14,230 nucleotides of DNA from JBECKR01 sp040235415 (GTDB lineage: Bacteria > Acidobacteriota > Polarisedimenticolia > Polarisedimenticolales > Polarisedimenticolaceae), in NCBI GenBank assembly GCA_040235415.1, contig JBECKR010000404.1, positions 1 through 14,230 of the forward strand. Reading direction: 5' to 3'. Shown here piece by piece: positions 1 through 7,873 of this stretch. Every line of letters begins with the position of its first letter. Position 1 is the stretch's first letter. The position numbers were made by a program, and so were the translations under genes. The notes below the pieces were generated by a model, which worked only from the letters and a program-made list of their open reading frames with translations, searched no databases and had not been told where the DNA came from.

Positions 1-159
1 TTCACGATCCGCGCCGTCTCGGTCGTGCGACTCGAGGGGGACAGGATCGCCTGGGTGCGCGACTACTACGATGCGTACCTGCTTCTGTCGCAGTTGGGGA
101 TCGTCCCCTCCGTCGAACCGGAGAAGCCGGCGGCCGGCGGGGATTCGGCGAGCCGCTGA
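1..159 (+). CDS. SnoaL/NTF2-like protein, 3' end only
   Basis: Frame 1 is open from the window edge to a TGA at 157-159, giving 52 residues of C-terminus. The segment beginning FTIRAVSVVRLEGDRIAWVR, followed directly by a DYYD motif, has the form of the last two strands of SnoaL-like / limonene-1,2-epoxide-hydrolase-like alpha+beta-barrel proteins: a hydrophobic strand, a short turn with an acidic residue and Gly, a second strand, then Arg-Asp-Tyr. These small proteins act as cyclases, isomerases or hydrolases, or as ligand-binding domains, so the substrate cannot be named. A Pro/Ala/Gly-rich tail of about 17 residues follows. The N-terminus, start codon and promoter lie outside the window. 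The decayed kinase locus on the same strand begins a few bases after its stop. Confidence 0.6.
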   Translation, partial: FTIRAVSVVRLEGDRIAWVRDYYDAYLLLSQLGIVPSVEPEKPAAGGDSASR

Positions 160-163
160 CCTC

Positions 164-262
164 GCGCAAGGGCCTCGCGCCGTGGCGTTTCCGCCCGTTT
201 TGGGTACACTCTCCCGTCCTTCCGAGGAGCGGAGCCCGTGCGACTCGAGCCCCAGCGGACGT
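164..262 (+). repeat. 99-bp kinase upstream module, copy 1
   Basis: Direct repeat of 10247-10345 with eight mismatches and no gaps. It opens with a GC-rich imperfect palindrome (164-180), contains the perfectly conserved stretch CGTTTTGGGTACACTCTCCC around a possible -10 box, then GAGGAGCGGAG, and ends in the first codons of a kinase. Conservation of the non-coding part at the same level as the coding part suggests recent duplication of a whole locus. The 250 bases upstream of the intact kinase (starts at 3312) do not carry this module. Confidence 0.8.
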
Positions 263-560
263 CGCCTCGTTCCCCACGCCCGACGTCGTGCGGCGCGTCT
301 CGACCGACGGCGGGCAGTGTCCCCGCTGGGCCCCCGACGGCAGCCGGCTGGTGTACTCGACCGTCGAGGGCGAGGTCTACTGGGCGCGGGTCCGTTTCGG
401 CGCCGGCGGCCTGTCGATCGAAACGCCGCAGCTGATGTTCGATCTCTACCACCCGGTCTACGAGGACTACGACGTCACCTCGGACCGCCTGCTGCTGGCC
501 GAGCGCGTCTCGCAGGGGGTGGCGAGCCCGTTGACCTCGGTCATGAACTGGGCGGAGTAG
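164..560 (+). pseudogene. Collapsed Ser/Thr kinase-PD40 gene: upstream module and first codons fused by deletion to the last propeller blade
   Basis: Positions 164-262 match 10247-10345 at about 92% (8 differences in 99 bases). The shared module covers an upstream region, a possible -10 (TACACT, 205-210), GAGGAGCGGAG and a GTG start at 238. The first codons read VRLEPQRT. In the other copy the same frame continues into LLHCRLVEKIGEG, the start of a kinase. Here the frame is lost just after 262, and another frame, open through GTG 288 to TAG at 558-560, encodes a C-terminal PD40 piece: VSTDGG, RWAPDGSRLVYST, and an end in LTSVMNWAE that resembles the NW-containing tails of kinase-PD40 proteins. 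The kinase, membrane segment and most of the propeller are gone. A 90-residue product from GTG 288 is possible, but I see no convincing ribosome site. It lies tail to tail with the intact paralogue, with a 37-base gap. Confidence 0.7.
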
Positions 561-597
561 GGGCGTCTCCTGCGGCGCGGGAACGTGTCTCGAAGTG

Positions 598-3312
598 TCA
601 TCTTGCCGCGAGCGCCGTCGACCAGTTCTGGATCAGCCGGGCCCCCGACTTGCTCGGATCGGTCGGCGGAAGCTCGTTGAACAGGATGCGCCGTCCGTGG
701 TCGGCGACCACGAGAGAGGAGTCCACGCCCGTCTTGAGATTCACGCCGAACAGGGTCCGCGGCGTGCCGAAGGGGGATCCCGCACCCGGCGTCACCGGGA
801 GCGCGAACAGCGTGTTGCCGCGCTGGTAGAACAGCTCGCGTCCGTCGTCGCTCCAGACCGGCTGGTAGGCGCCGCGTGCTCCTCCGTCGTTGGAGACCAT
901 GAAGCGTCCGTCGGCTTCGGGAAACCTCTGCACGTAGATCTCGTCCTGGCCGGACTCGTCGGAGTTGAAGGCAAGCCACTTGCGGTCGGGCGACAGCCGG
1001 GCCCAGCCTTGGGAGAACTTCCCCGACAGGAGCGGCCGCGCCTCGGACGTCTGCAGGTCGAAGACCCAGACGTCCAGGCCGTCGTCGCCGGTCGGCGCTT
1101 GGGAGGTGAAGAAGATCAGCCGCCCGTCGCTCGACCAGTCCGTCAGGATGATGATCGTGTCCGCGTTGAAATCGAGCTTGGCCTCGCCCTGCCCGGAGGT
1201 CGGCCGCACCCAGATCTCTCCCCGGGCTTTCCGCGACGACGAGAATGCCAGGCGGCGGTCGTCCGGAGACCACAGGGGTTGCCGATCGTCGGCCGGGTCG
1301 AAGGAGAAACGCGTCCGCGAATCGCGGTCCAGGTCGTAGATCCAGATATCGCAGGTATCCGTTCCGACGGCGACCGCCAACCGGCGGCCGTCGTGGGATA
1401 GGGCGGGTTCCACGTAGGCGCCCGGCCCGCCGATCGTGCCCAGACGCTTGCCGTCGGGGTCGCGCCAGGTGAGCACGCTGTTCGCCGCCCGTGTGCCGCG
1501 CAGGTGCACGAGCACGTCGGCGTCGGAGGCGCCGAACTGGGCGCCGCCCCAGGAGATCTCCCCCCCGGGGACGTCGGTCGCGACCGGAACGGAATCCCCG
1601 GTGAGCTTCAAGGAGGACCGGTCGAAAGGACGGGCCATGACCGTCGATCCGGCCCGGTAGAGCAGGTAGCCGCGCGCGTAGATCGCGCGGGACTCGGATT
1701 TCAGCAGGAGCCGCGTCTCGTGCGAATCGACGGAGCCGAGGTAGATGCCGCTGTACTCGCTGGTGGGGGGGTTGGTGGTGCTGACCACGTAGAACAGGAA
1801 GTGCCGGCCGTCGGGCAGGAAATACGGCCAGCGGTGGGCGATCTCGAAACGATCCTTGTCCAGCGTCGTCAGCGGTTCCGGCGTGCCGCCCGCGGCGGGG
1901 ACCTTCATCAAACCCGCGTTCCAGGCCGGCTGGAAAACGATCGTGCCCGCCCGGCTCCAGGTACCGCCCCGGCCGTCGGTGGCCGCGCAGATCGGAACGA
2001 CGGGTCCCCCGCCCGCCTCGATCTTGTTGAGCTTGCCGCCCCCGAAGAAGCCGATCCAGCGCCCGTCGGGAGACCAGAACGGATACGACCCCGTTTCGGC
2101 GTCGGTCAGCCGGAGGGACTCGGTTTTCGCGAGGTCGCGGATCCAGATGCCGACCGTTCCCGTCGCGGCCTTCTCGTTGTCGGGTCTCGGGTAGGCCACG
2201 AAGGCGATCCGGCGTCCGTCGGGACTGACGGCGAAGGGGGAGGTCGGGGCGAAGTCCCATCCCTCGGGGGGCATGAGCGTGGATTGGACCAGGGGAGGGC
2301 GCGGCACCTCGTGCGGCCAGAGCGCCATGGCGGCCATCGCCGCGAGCGCGACGAGGGCCACCGCCATCCAGACGAAACGTCCCTTGCCGGCGGGGGCGGT
2401 CGCCGGTGCCACTGCTTTCGGTTCGTCGGCGCGGCCGCTTTGCACGTCCTCCAGAAGGATGCGGGCCTCGCCGATGTCGCGGAGGCGGTGCCTCGGGTCG
2501 CGCTCGAGGCAGCGCCGGATGAGGCGCTCGACCGGGGCCGGCGTTCCCTTCGGGAGGTCGGAGAGATCGATCTCCGCGCGGAGCACTCCGGCCAGCGTGT
2601 GCGAGACCGTCTCGCCGTCGAACAGCCGCTTGCCGGTCAGCAGCTCGTGCAGCAGAACGCCGAAGGACCAGATGTCGCAGCGGCGGTCGATCGGCTGGCC
2701 GGCGGCCTGCTCGGGACTCATGTAGGACGCGGTGCCGAGGATCATGCCCGCAACGGTTCCTGCCGAGGTCATCGTCGGGGAACGCGACCGGTCGCCGGAG
2801 GCGGCCGCCGCGGCATCGGCCGCCTTGGCCAGGCCGAAGTCGAGGACCTTGGCCTGCCCCTCCTTCGCCAGCTTGACGTTGGCGGGTTTGAGGTCGCGGT
2901 GGATCACGCCGCTCTCATGGGCCGCCTCGAGGCCGGTGGCGACCTCGCGGGCGGTGCGCAGGGCCTGCGCGATGGGAAGCGGTCCGTTGAGCAGGCGCTG
3001 CGAGAGGTCCTCGCCGGGAACCAGCTCCATGGCGAGGAAGTGCGTTTCCGGCCGGCCTTGCGCTGCCGGGGCCTCGTGGATGCCGAAGATCCCGGCGATG
3101 TTGGGGTGGTTGAGGGAGGCCAGCAGGCGGGCCTCGCGGTCGAAGCGGGCCAGGCGTTCCTCGTCGGCAGCGAAGTCCGGGGGGAGGATCTTGATGGCGA
3201 CCTCGCGGCCGAGGGTCGTGTCGACCGCTTTCCAGACCACGCCCATCCCGCCCTCGCCGATCTTCTCGACCAGGCGGTAGTGCAGCAGCTGCTGTCCGAC
3301 TTCGATGGCCAA
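598..3312 (-). CDS. Membrane-anchored Ser/Thr protein kinase with C-terminal PD40 beta-propeller
   Basis: A 904-residue protein with a cytoplasmic eukaryotic-type kinase domain, one membrane segment and a predicted extracytoplasmic propeller. Seen motifs: glycine loop GEGGMG (19-24), Lys41 in VAIK, Glu60 of helix C, HRDLKPAN (138-145, an RD kinase), DFG (158-160), and SPE (199-201) in place of APE. A helix at about 313-332 is followed by at least seven PD40/TolB-type strands of the form SPDGR-hydrophobic-F from about residue 350 onward. The tail contains LIQNW, as in this family. I choose TTG 3312 because GGGAGAGG lies just upstream and because homologous copies begin a few residues before LLHYRLVEKIGEG. 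An upstream GTG at 3384 would add 24 unrelated residues. A small perfect hairpin (ATCCGC/GCGGAT, 3362-3378) lies in the leader. The substrate is unknown; the propeller presumably senses a ligand or protein. Monocistronic as far as visible. Confidence 0.93.
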   Translation of the reverse strand: MAIEVGQQLLHYRLVEKIGEGGMGVVWKAVDTTLGREVAIKILPPDFAADEERLARFDREARLLASLNHPNIAGIFGIHEAPAAQGRPETHFLAMELVPGEDLSQRLLNGPLPIAQALRTAREVATGLEAAHESGVIHRDLKPANVKLAKEGQAKVLDFGLAKAADAAAAASGDRSRSPTMTSAGTVAGMILGTASYMSPEQAAGQPIDRRCDIWSFGVLLHELLTGKRLFDGETVSHTLAGVLRAEIDLSDLPKGTPAPVERLIRRCLERDPRHRLRDIGEARILLEDVQSGRADEPKAVAPATAPAGKGRFVWMAVALVALAAMAAMALWPHEVPRPPLVQSTLMPPEGWDFAPTSPFAVSPDGRRIAFVAYPRPDNEKAATGTVGIWIRDLAKTESLRLTDAETGSYPFWSPDGRWIGFFGGGKLNKIEAGGGPVVPICAATDGRGGTWSRAGTIVFQPAWNAGLMKVPAAGGTPEPLTTLDKDRFEIAHRWPYFLPDGRHFLFYVVSTTNPPTSEYSGIYLGSVDSHETRLLLKSESRAIYARGYLLYRAGSTVMARPFDRSSLKLTGDSVPVATDVPGGEISWGGAQFGASDADVLVHLRGTRAANSVLTWRDPDGKRLGTIGGPGAYVEPALSHDGRRLAVAVGTDTCDIWIYDLDRDSRTRFSFDPADDRQPLWSPDDRRLAFSSSRKARGEIWVRPTSGQGEAKLDFNADTIIILTDWSSDGRLIFFTSQAPTGDDGLDVWVFDLQTSEARPLLSGKFSQGWARLSPDRKWLAFNSDESGQDEIYVQRFPEADGRFMVSNDGGARGAYQPVWSDDGRELFYQRGNTLFALPVTPGAGSPFGTPRTLFGVNLKTGVDSSLVVADHGRRILFNELPPTDPSKSGARLIQNWSTALAAR

Positions 3313-3492
3313 GGCGCCTCTCCCTCTCTCTCCGGTCGAACAGGAGTCCAGAGTGGAGTCTATCCGCAAGAAGCGGATTCGCACGAGTCTACTCAGGTCC
3401 GGGGCTGGGCCGCGTGATCGGACGACGCCCTGACTTCGGATGGGGGCGGCGTTTCGAGCTTGTTCGAGCTGATCGGCCGAGAGAGCCGGCCA

Positions 3493-3513
3493 CGTCGCGG
3501 TCCCGCCGCGACG
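3493..3513 (-). terminator. Possible terminator hairpin after the 959-residue gene
   Basis: Perfect 8-bp inverted repeat CGTCGCGG/CCGCGACG with a 5-base loop, about 70 bases past the stop of the gene ending at 3584. There is no T-run after it on the minus strand, so it would be a non-canonical or Rho-aided stop, or simply a GC-rich palindrome. Confidence 0.35.
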
Positions 3514-3583
3514 AGCGCGTCGACCTGGCTCCCGAACGGCGGCCGGGTTGCCGCGCGGACCTGCAATGATCCGCCGGATCGGA

Positions 3584-6463
3584 TCACGCTGGCTGCGCCG
3601 TCGACGTACCGACTCGCGAGTCGATGCGATACTCCATCGTCTCCTTCGTTCTCGGGTGCGTGTAGGTGACGACCAAGGCGCCCTGACGATCGGAGGGCGA
3701 GACCATGACGGCGAACACCGTCGTGATCAGGTCGCGCATCCCCTCGAGCTTGACGCCGCCGATCCAGTCCATGATGGTCGCAAGGTCGTGCATTCCGACC
3801 TTCAGCGCCTCGCCGCGGAACTGGACGAAGACGTGCTCGCGGATGTTCGCGAACGTCGCCTGGAAGCGCTCCCGCGTGTTGATCAGGTGGATGCACGCGT
3901 TCCGCTCCGGCGGCTCGAGGTGCCAGTCGCTCCCGTTGGCCCGGTTCATCGCGTCATCCCGCTCCTTGTTGGCGCGGTAGAAATCGCGCACCTTGGGATA
4001 ACGTGGGAAGCCCGTAGCGACCGCGAGGTCCCACGACGCCGCGGCCAGGGCGCGTGCCTCCGCGTCGCTGCGGAGACGCGACAGAACGCCTGTCAGCGCC
4101 CCCGGCGAGAGCGCGAACCGGACGTCGATCGTCACGGGGCCTATGGCATCCCGTCCGAGCGCGTCGATCTTGCCGATCAGGTCGTTGACCCCCAGCCTCG
4201 GGACCGGTTGGAGCGACATCGAGTCGAGAACCTCCCGGATCCGGTCGGCGACCTTCGCCGCCTTGACCTTCGCGTCGGTGAGCCGTTCCCGATACTGGAA
4301 TCGAACCGGAATCCCCTGCACCTCGGCTCCGACGCGATGAAGCTCCCGCCCCTCGCGGCGGAAGTGCTCGACCGCGGAGACCTCGAACAGGGTCGAGACG
4401 TCGACCATCGCCCGTCGCCCACGCCGGCGGTAGGACTCCTCCGCCCTGCCCCGCTGCACCCAGATCTCGCCGTCCTCGGTGGCCTCGATGAAGGACTCCT
4501 TCGACGCAAGCCACTGCCGGACCCGGACGCTCTCGCGGCCGTTGACGACGGCGCGCACGGTCAGCGACCCCTGGAGCCGGTCGAGGAGATAGGACTTTCG
4601 GAGCCGGATGGCGTGCGCGTTCGTCAGCCGTCCCTTCATCACGGTCTCGAGGTCGCCCCGCATGACGCCGCCCAGCGCGTCCCTGCCGGCCTGCTCGTGA
4701 AGATTGAGATCGAAAGAGACGAGAGCCTGCTTCTCGCCGAGCCGGCGCCAGGCGACGCCCAGCTGCAGACCCAGCTCTCGGTTCAGCGCCGACTCCAGGG
4801 CCGACTTCGCCTTCTTCACGGCGTCGCCGTAGCCGTCCAGGAGGCGCGTGAGCTCGGCGCGCACCTCGGTCGCGACGTCGGCGAGCTTCTCCACCGGGCG
4901 GTTCAGCTGCTGGCGGAGGTAGTCCTCGAGCCACGCGATCTTCTCGGCCAGCAGGTCCTCGAGCGACAGGTCGTCGTCGAGGAAGTGCTTCACCCGGTCC
5001 ATGGTCTCGTCCAGGTGCAGCTGCTTCTTGACTGCTTGGTACTTCTCCTCGAAGCGTCGTCGCAGCTCGTCCGGAATCGAGCGGTAGGCGTTCAGGAGCT
5101 TTCGAACGTCGTCGAGCTGTCCGTCGAGCCGGCTGCTCGACGAGAGATCCTTGCCCACGACCTTCGACAGCACGTCCAGCGCCTCGCGGACGCGGCGGGC
5201 GGTGTCGTCGTCGACGACGCCGTCGAGCAGCGTCTCGGAGCTCGTGGCCCGCTCGATACGGGCCAGCGCGTCGTCCGCCGCGTCGAGACTCGGGAAGCGC
5301 TCGAGCAGCTCCTCGACGACCCGTCGGGCCTCGGCGTCGATCCGCTCGGCCGCGTCGACCAGGTCCTCGATCTCGCCACGGACGACGTCGAGCACGTGCT
5401 GCACGTCCGCCACGGGTCCCTCGAGGGCGCCCTCGACGCGTCCGATGACGTTCCGGATCAGCGTGTCCCGCAGCTCCTCGACTCTCTGGGGATCCGCCGC
5501 ATCGCGAAGCTTCTCCACGCCGTGCAGGAGGTCCGGAAGGGGTGTTCGGCCCAGCAACGCGTCGAGGAACGCGCCGACGTCGGCGTCCTGGCCGCCGCGA
5601 AGCGCGCGGCTCTCGATATTGGCGTCCACGCTGAGGTTGACGGCGAACGACGCGTCGCTCTCTCGCTGCTTGTGGAGCGCCACGTTGACCCAGCCCTCGC
5701 GCTCGGATGGCCGCACGATCACGCGGACGCCCCTCTCGAACCGTAGGCCGGCGCTCATTGCGAGCTTCGCGTCGGCGCGGTACTCGCCGATGAGATCGAC
5801 CTCTTCGAGGCCCGTGCCCTGCTTGCGCGTTCCCCGGATATCCCAGCCGTAGTCGAGCGACGCTCCCAGCTTCAGCAGCCCGTAGTACTCGGCGACGACT
5901 GTCTCGCCCGCCTCGAGCGGCCGACGGCCCAGCGTGAATACGGTCCTGAACCCGCCGACGGTCCGCTCGGCCAGCTCCCGGGCCGGGGTGTCGGAGGGGA
6001 GCTCCTTGAAGAACGCCAGCCGCGCCGACGCCTCGCCGGCCGCGTCCAGCGCGAATCGCCAACCCTGGCCGCCCGCCGCCCCGACCGACGCCTCGAGGCG
6101 GGCGTCGATCTCGAGCCCGCAAGCGACGGCGTCGTCCGGCAGCGTCTGCGTCACGCGGGATTCGAGAAGCGGAGGAAGCTCCAGCTCCCCGAGCGTGACC
6201 TCGGCCCCGGGCGCGTAGAGCGCGAGCTCGAGGTTCGCCGCGGCGGACGCGGAGAAGGTGGCGTTCACCCCGTCGACGTCCGTCGGGATGACGCCGTCCC
6301 GGGCGAACGAGCCCCCGGCGATCTTGAACCTCGCGGTCTCGGTGACACGCGCGTCACGGTTCTCGAGGAGCTTCACGAGCGCTGCCTGGTCGGTCGAGAG
6401 GCCGAGCTTCTCGATCAGGCGGTCCTCGATCGTGTCGGGAACGGTCAAGTTGAACCGTGGCAT
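3584..6463 (-). CDS. Large protein of unknown function, beta-rich ends with a long helical middle
   Basis: A 959-residue protein that I do not recognise. The ATG at 6463 is chosen because GGAGGAG sits 4 bases upstream; the frame is open a further 51 codons upstream but those residues are low-complexity Arg/Pro-rich. No signal peptide or membrane helix is visible, so it is probably cytoplasmic. Residues about 1-300 alternate short beta strands (including KLGASLDYGWDIRG and GLRFERGVRVIVRP). Residues about 310-560 are charged and helical with heptad-like spacing and many Asp/Glu/Arg/Leu, suggesting coiled coil. After about 600 it turns mixed alpha/beta again, with further beta stretches and a C-terminus ending in TKETMEYRID. 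No Walker, kinase, nuclease or zinc motif is apparent. It stands alone: 271 bases to the kinase start downstream and 423 bases to the hydrolase gene upstream. A structural, scaffold or secreted-toxin-like role would be a guess. Confidence 0.85.
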   Translation of the reverse strand: MPRFNLTVPDTIEDRLIEKLGLSTDQAALVKLLENRDARVTETARFKIAGGSFARDGVIPTDVDGVNATFSASAAANLELALYAPGAEVTLGELELPPLLESRVTQTLPDDAVACGLEIDARLEASVGAAGGQGWRFALDAAGEASARLAFFKELPSDTPARELAERTVGGFRTVFTLGRRPLEAGETVVAEYYGLLKLGASLDYGWDIRGTRKQGTGLEEVDLIGEYRADAKLAMSAGLRFERGVRVIVRPSEREGWVNVALHKQRESDASFAVNLSVDANIESRALRGGQDADVGAFLDALLGRTPLPDLLHGVEKLRDAADPQRVEELRDTLIRNVIGRVEGALEGPVADVQHVLDVVRGEIEDLVDAAERIDAEARRVVEELLERFPSLDAADDALARIERATSSETLLDGVVDDDTARRVREALDVLSKVVGKDLSSSSRLDGQLDDVRKLLNAYRSIPDELRRRFEEKYQAVKKQLHLDETMDRVKHFLDDDLSLEDLLAEKIAWLEDYLRQQLNRPVEKLADVATEVRAELTRLLDGYGDAVKKAKSALESALNRELGLQLGVAWRRLGEKQALVSFDLNLHEQAGRDALGGVMRGDLETVMKGRLTNAHAIRLRKSYLLDRLQGSLTVRAVVNGRESVRVRQWLASKESFIEATEDGEIWVQRGRAEESYRRRGRRAMVDVSTLFEVSAVEHFRREGRELHRVGAEVQGIPVRFQYRERLTDAKVKAAKVADRIREVLDSMSLQPVPRLGVNDLIGKIDALGRDAIGPVTIDVRFALSPGALTGVLSRLRSDAEARALAAASWDLAVATGFPRYPKVRDFYRANKERDDAMNRANGSDWHLEPPERNACIHLINTRERFQATFANIREHVFVQFRGEALKVGMHDLATIMDWIGGVKLEGMRDLITTVFAVMVSPSDRQGALVVTYTHPRTKETMEYRIDSRVGTSTAQPA

Positions 6464-6886
6464 GGTCTCCTCCGCTCGACGCCGGAACGGCCCATCGGGT
6501 ACGCGGCTCCGGCGGCGGCGGCGCGTGGACGGCCGGCCGTGAGCCCGGTGTTGTCGCGGAGGGTACACCGGTGAGCGGATGATGGGAAGGCGAGGCGAGC
6601 GAAGCCCGTAAATCAAGATCGATCTGTCTGCGGAGGGTCCCGCGACCGCATCGAATTCATGTGCTTACTTGTCGCACGGTGGGTATGACCGCGTCCGGAT
6701 GCCCGGAGTTTTCATTCGCTATCGTCGGAACGGGGCGTCGTTTGCCGTCGGTCGGGAGTCAGCGTCCGGATCCGCGCGATCCGGCTCTGTCGTGGGGAAC
6801 GATCACCAAGGAACGAGCGGTTCGCGGTAGAGCCCGAACCTCGACCATGGCGGTCGCCTGCCGACGGTCGCCCCACGGAGCCTCCC
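6464..6886. other. 423-bp intergenic stretch, no gene seen
   Basis: No frame on either strand gives a protein I find plausible; the open frames are Arg/Pro/Ser-rich shadows. It should hold the promoter of the 959-residue gene (minus strand). The notable sequence is a perfect 12-bp palindrome ACGGCCGGCCGT at 6529-6540, 66 bases upstream of that gene's ATG. The stretch 6601-6740 is slightly less GC-rich than its surroundings. No terminator with a T-tract was found for the hydrolase gene ending at 6887. Confidence 0.6.
6529..6540. promoter_or_regulatory. 12-bp perfect palindrome upstream of the 959-residue gene
   Basis: ACGGCCGGCCGT reads the same on both strands and lies 66 bases before the ATG at 6463, where an operator could act. 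In such GC-rich DNA a chance 12-bp palindrome is not rare, so the regulatory role is only a possibility. Confidence 0.2.
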
Positions 6887-7504
6887 TCAACCCTCGGCGA
6901 GCTCCTGCAGCAACGTCCGGCAACCGTCGAGCTTGGGCGCCGCGTGGGCGGCGCACATGACGGTAAGAGGCAACGCGGCGAGGCGGCGCGCATCCTCTTT
7001 TCCGCGTGCGGGATCGAAGTAACCCTCCTGGACGGGAAAACGATAGGGCCCGCCGGGATCGTGGCAGATGAGATCGCCACAGAAGAGCACACCGGTACCG
7101 TCGGCGTGGGTGAAGATCAGATAGCAGCAGGCCTGGAAGCCGGTGGCCGGTAGGGCCCGCAGACCGCCGGGCAGGGCGGTCTGTTCGTCCATCAGGACAT
7201 CGGGCTCTTCGTCCAGCCCGGCCACGCCGGCCGGGGCGTAGACCGAGGCGCCGAGTTCCCTCCGCAGGCGCCACGCCGAGCGTTGATGTTCGCCGTGCGT
7301 CAGCACGATGCCGCCGACGTTCCGCAGTTCCCCCTGCAGTGGGTCCTCGAGCGGCACGGGATCGATCACGATGAGGCCGTCGGCGGTCTCCAATGCGAAT
7401 GAATCGCTACGGAACCGACCGATTCGTTCGTCGGCGATCGTCCAGTGCAACAGCCACGGCAGGATTCGGTCGATCCGTGTGGCCCGGGTCTTCGGTTCAG
7501 CCAT
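6887..7504 (-). CDS. MBL-fold metallo-hydrolase-like protein with degenerate metal site
   Basis: A 205-residue protein, short for the superfamily. ATG 7504 is preceded by GGGGAGA at good spacing. Seen features: strands ending in a VIDP motif (Asp48), then IVLTHGEHQRSA (His70, Glu72, His73), where metallo-beta-lactamases have HxHxDH, then GVLFCGDL (Asp144, the bridging-Asp position) and CAAHAAP (His187, the last metal ligand). The fold signature is complete but the first motif is reduced, as in a known subset of MBL-like proteins with strands ending in a modified HH motif. It may bind one metal, or none at full strength. The substrate is unknown; glyoxalase II-like thioesters or lactones are family precedents only. 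No operon partner: its neighbours are intergenic DNA and an IS relic. Confidence 0.85.
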   Translation of the reverse strand: MAEPKTRATRIDRILPWLLHWTIADERIGRFRSDSFALETADGLIVIDPVPLEDPLQGELRNVGGIVLTHGEHQRSAWRLRRELGASVYAPAGVAGLDEEPDVLMDEQTALPGGLRALPATGFQACCYLIFTHADGTGVLFCGDLICHDPGGPYRFPVQEGYFDPARGKEDARRLAALPLTVMCAAHAAPKLDGCRTLLQELAEG

Positions 7505-7873
7505 GTGATGTCTCCCCGTTCGTTCGATCCGGTCGACGTCGTCTCAACGTCGCCCCCTTCACGGGTCCGATTGCAGGTGAACGAATCTTACCTCGTCGTT
7601 GGCGGTAATGGTCGACGGTCCGAAAGGAGCCGGAGGGGACTGCAAGAGCGTCGAGCGGCGCGCGAACATCGCCGGCGGGATCCTCGCGATCGACCGGCGT
7701 GGTCGCCTCTCATCGTACTCGTGACGCCAGCCTTCGATCGCGGGCTGACCGCGGACGTGTTGCGTGTTTTCACGCGGGTCGTCCTCGGCTCGCTCCGGCG
7801 TCGGACCCGACCCCAGCGGGCCCGATCCGCTCTCGGAGGTGGGGCCACATTCGTCCGACGATTCGGCGGGGTG
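7505..7873. other. Intergenic stretch holding the IS3 remnant
   Basis: Apart from the transposase tail described separately, no coding frame or RNA is visible. It must contain the hydrolase promoter on the minus strand; TAAGAT near 7586-7591 (reading minus) is a weak -10 candidate without a clear -35. The part 7751-7873, just after the membrane-protein stop, is GC-rich without a T-tailed hairpin, and I could find no displaced output domain of the membrane protein in any frame. Confidence 0.5.
7559..7750 (-). pseudogene. C-terminal remnant of an IS3-family transposase (integrase core end)
   Basis: The minus-strand frame ending at TGA 7559-7561 contains AIEGWRHEYDERRPRRS (starting at 7741) and then IARIPPAMFARRS. 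This matches the hallmark end of IS3-group OrfB, of the form IEGWRxxYNExRPHxSLGxxTPAEFA, with the usual His-Ser-Leu-Gly degraded. Nothing resembling the DDE residues or OrfA is upstream in any frame, so only about 100 bases of true transposase sequence remain. The remaining codons to the stop are not IS-like. The fragment sits between the hydrolase and the membrane-protein genes and marks an old insertion. Confidence 0.6.

Noticed and set aside
2..829. Several overlapping frames across the first 830 bases on both strands
   Set aside because: They cross the stop of the SnoaL-like gene, the kinase relic and the 3' end of the intact kinase in wrong frames and carry no recognisable protein.
467..2260. 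Long minus-strand frame (597 codons) overlapping the kinase gene
   Set aside because: Arg/Pro/Gly-rich shadow of the kinase-PD40 gene in another frame; no domain is recognisable and the kinase frame is clearly real.
1504..3417. Plus-strand frame of 637 codons opposite the kinase domain
   Set aside because: Antisense shadow typical of high-GC DNA; composition Arg/Gly/Glu-rich with no family features.
3393..3896. Minus-strand frame of 167 codons past the end of the 959-residue gene
   Set aside because: Its first half is the shadow of that gene and the rest is intergenic; no start signal and no recognisable protein.
3548..5746. Plus-strand frame of 732 codons opposite the 959-residue gene
   Set aside because: Antisense shadow; the minus-strand frame has a ribosome site, a start and protein-like composition.
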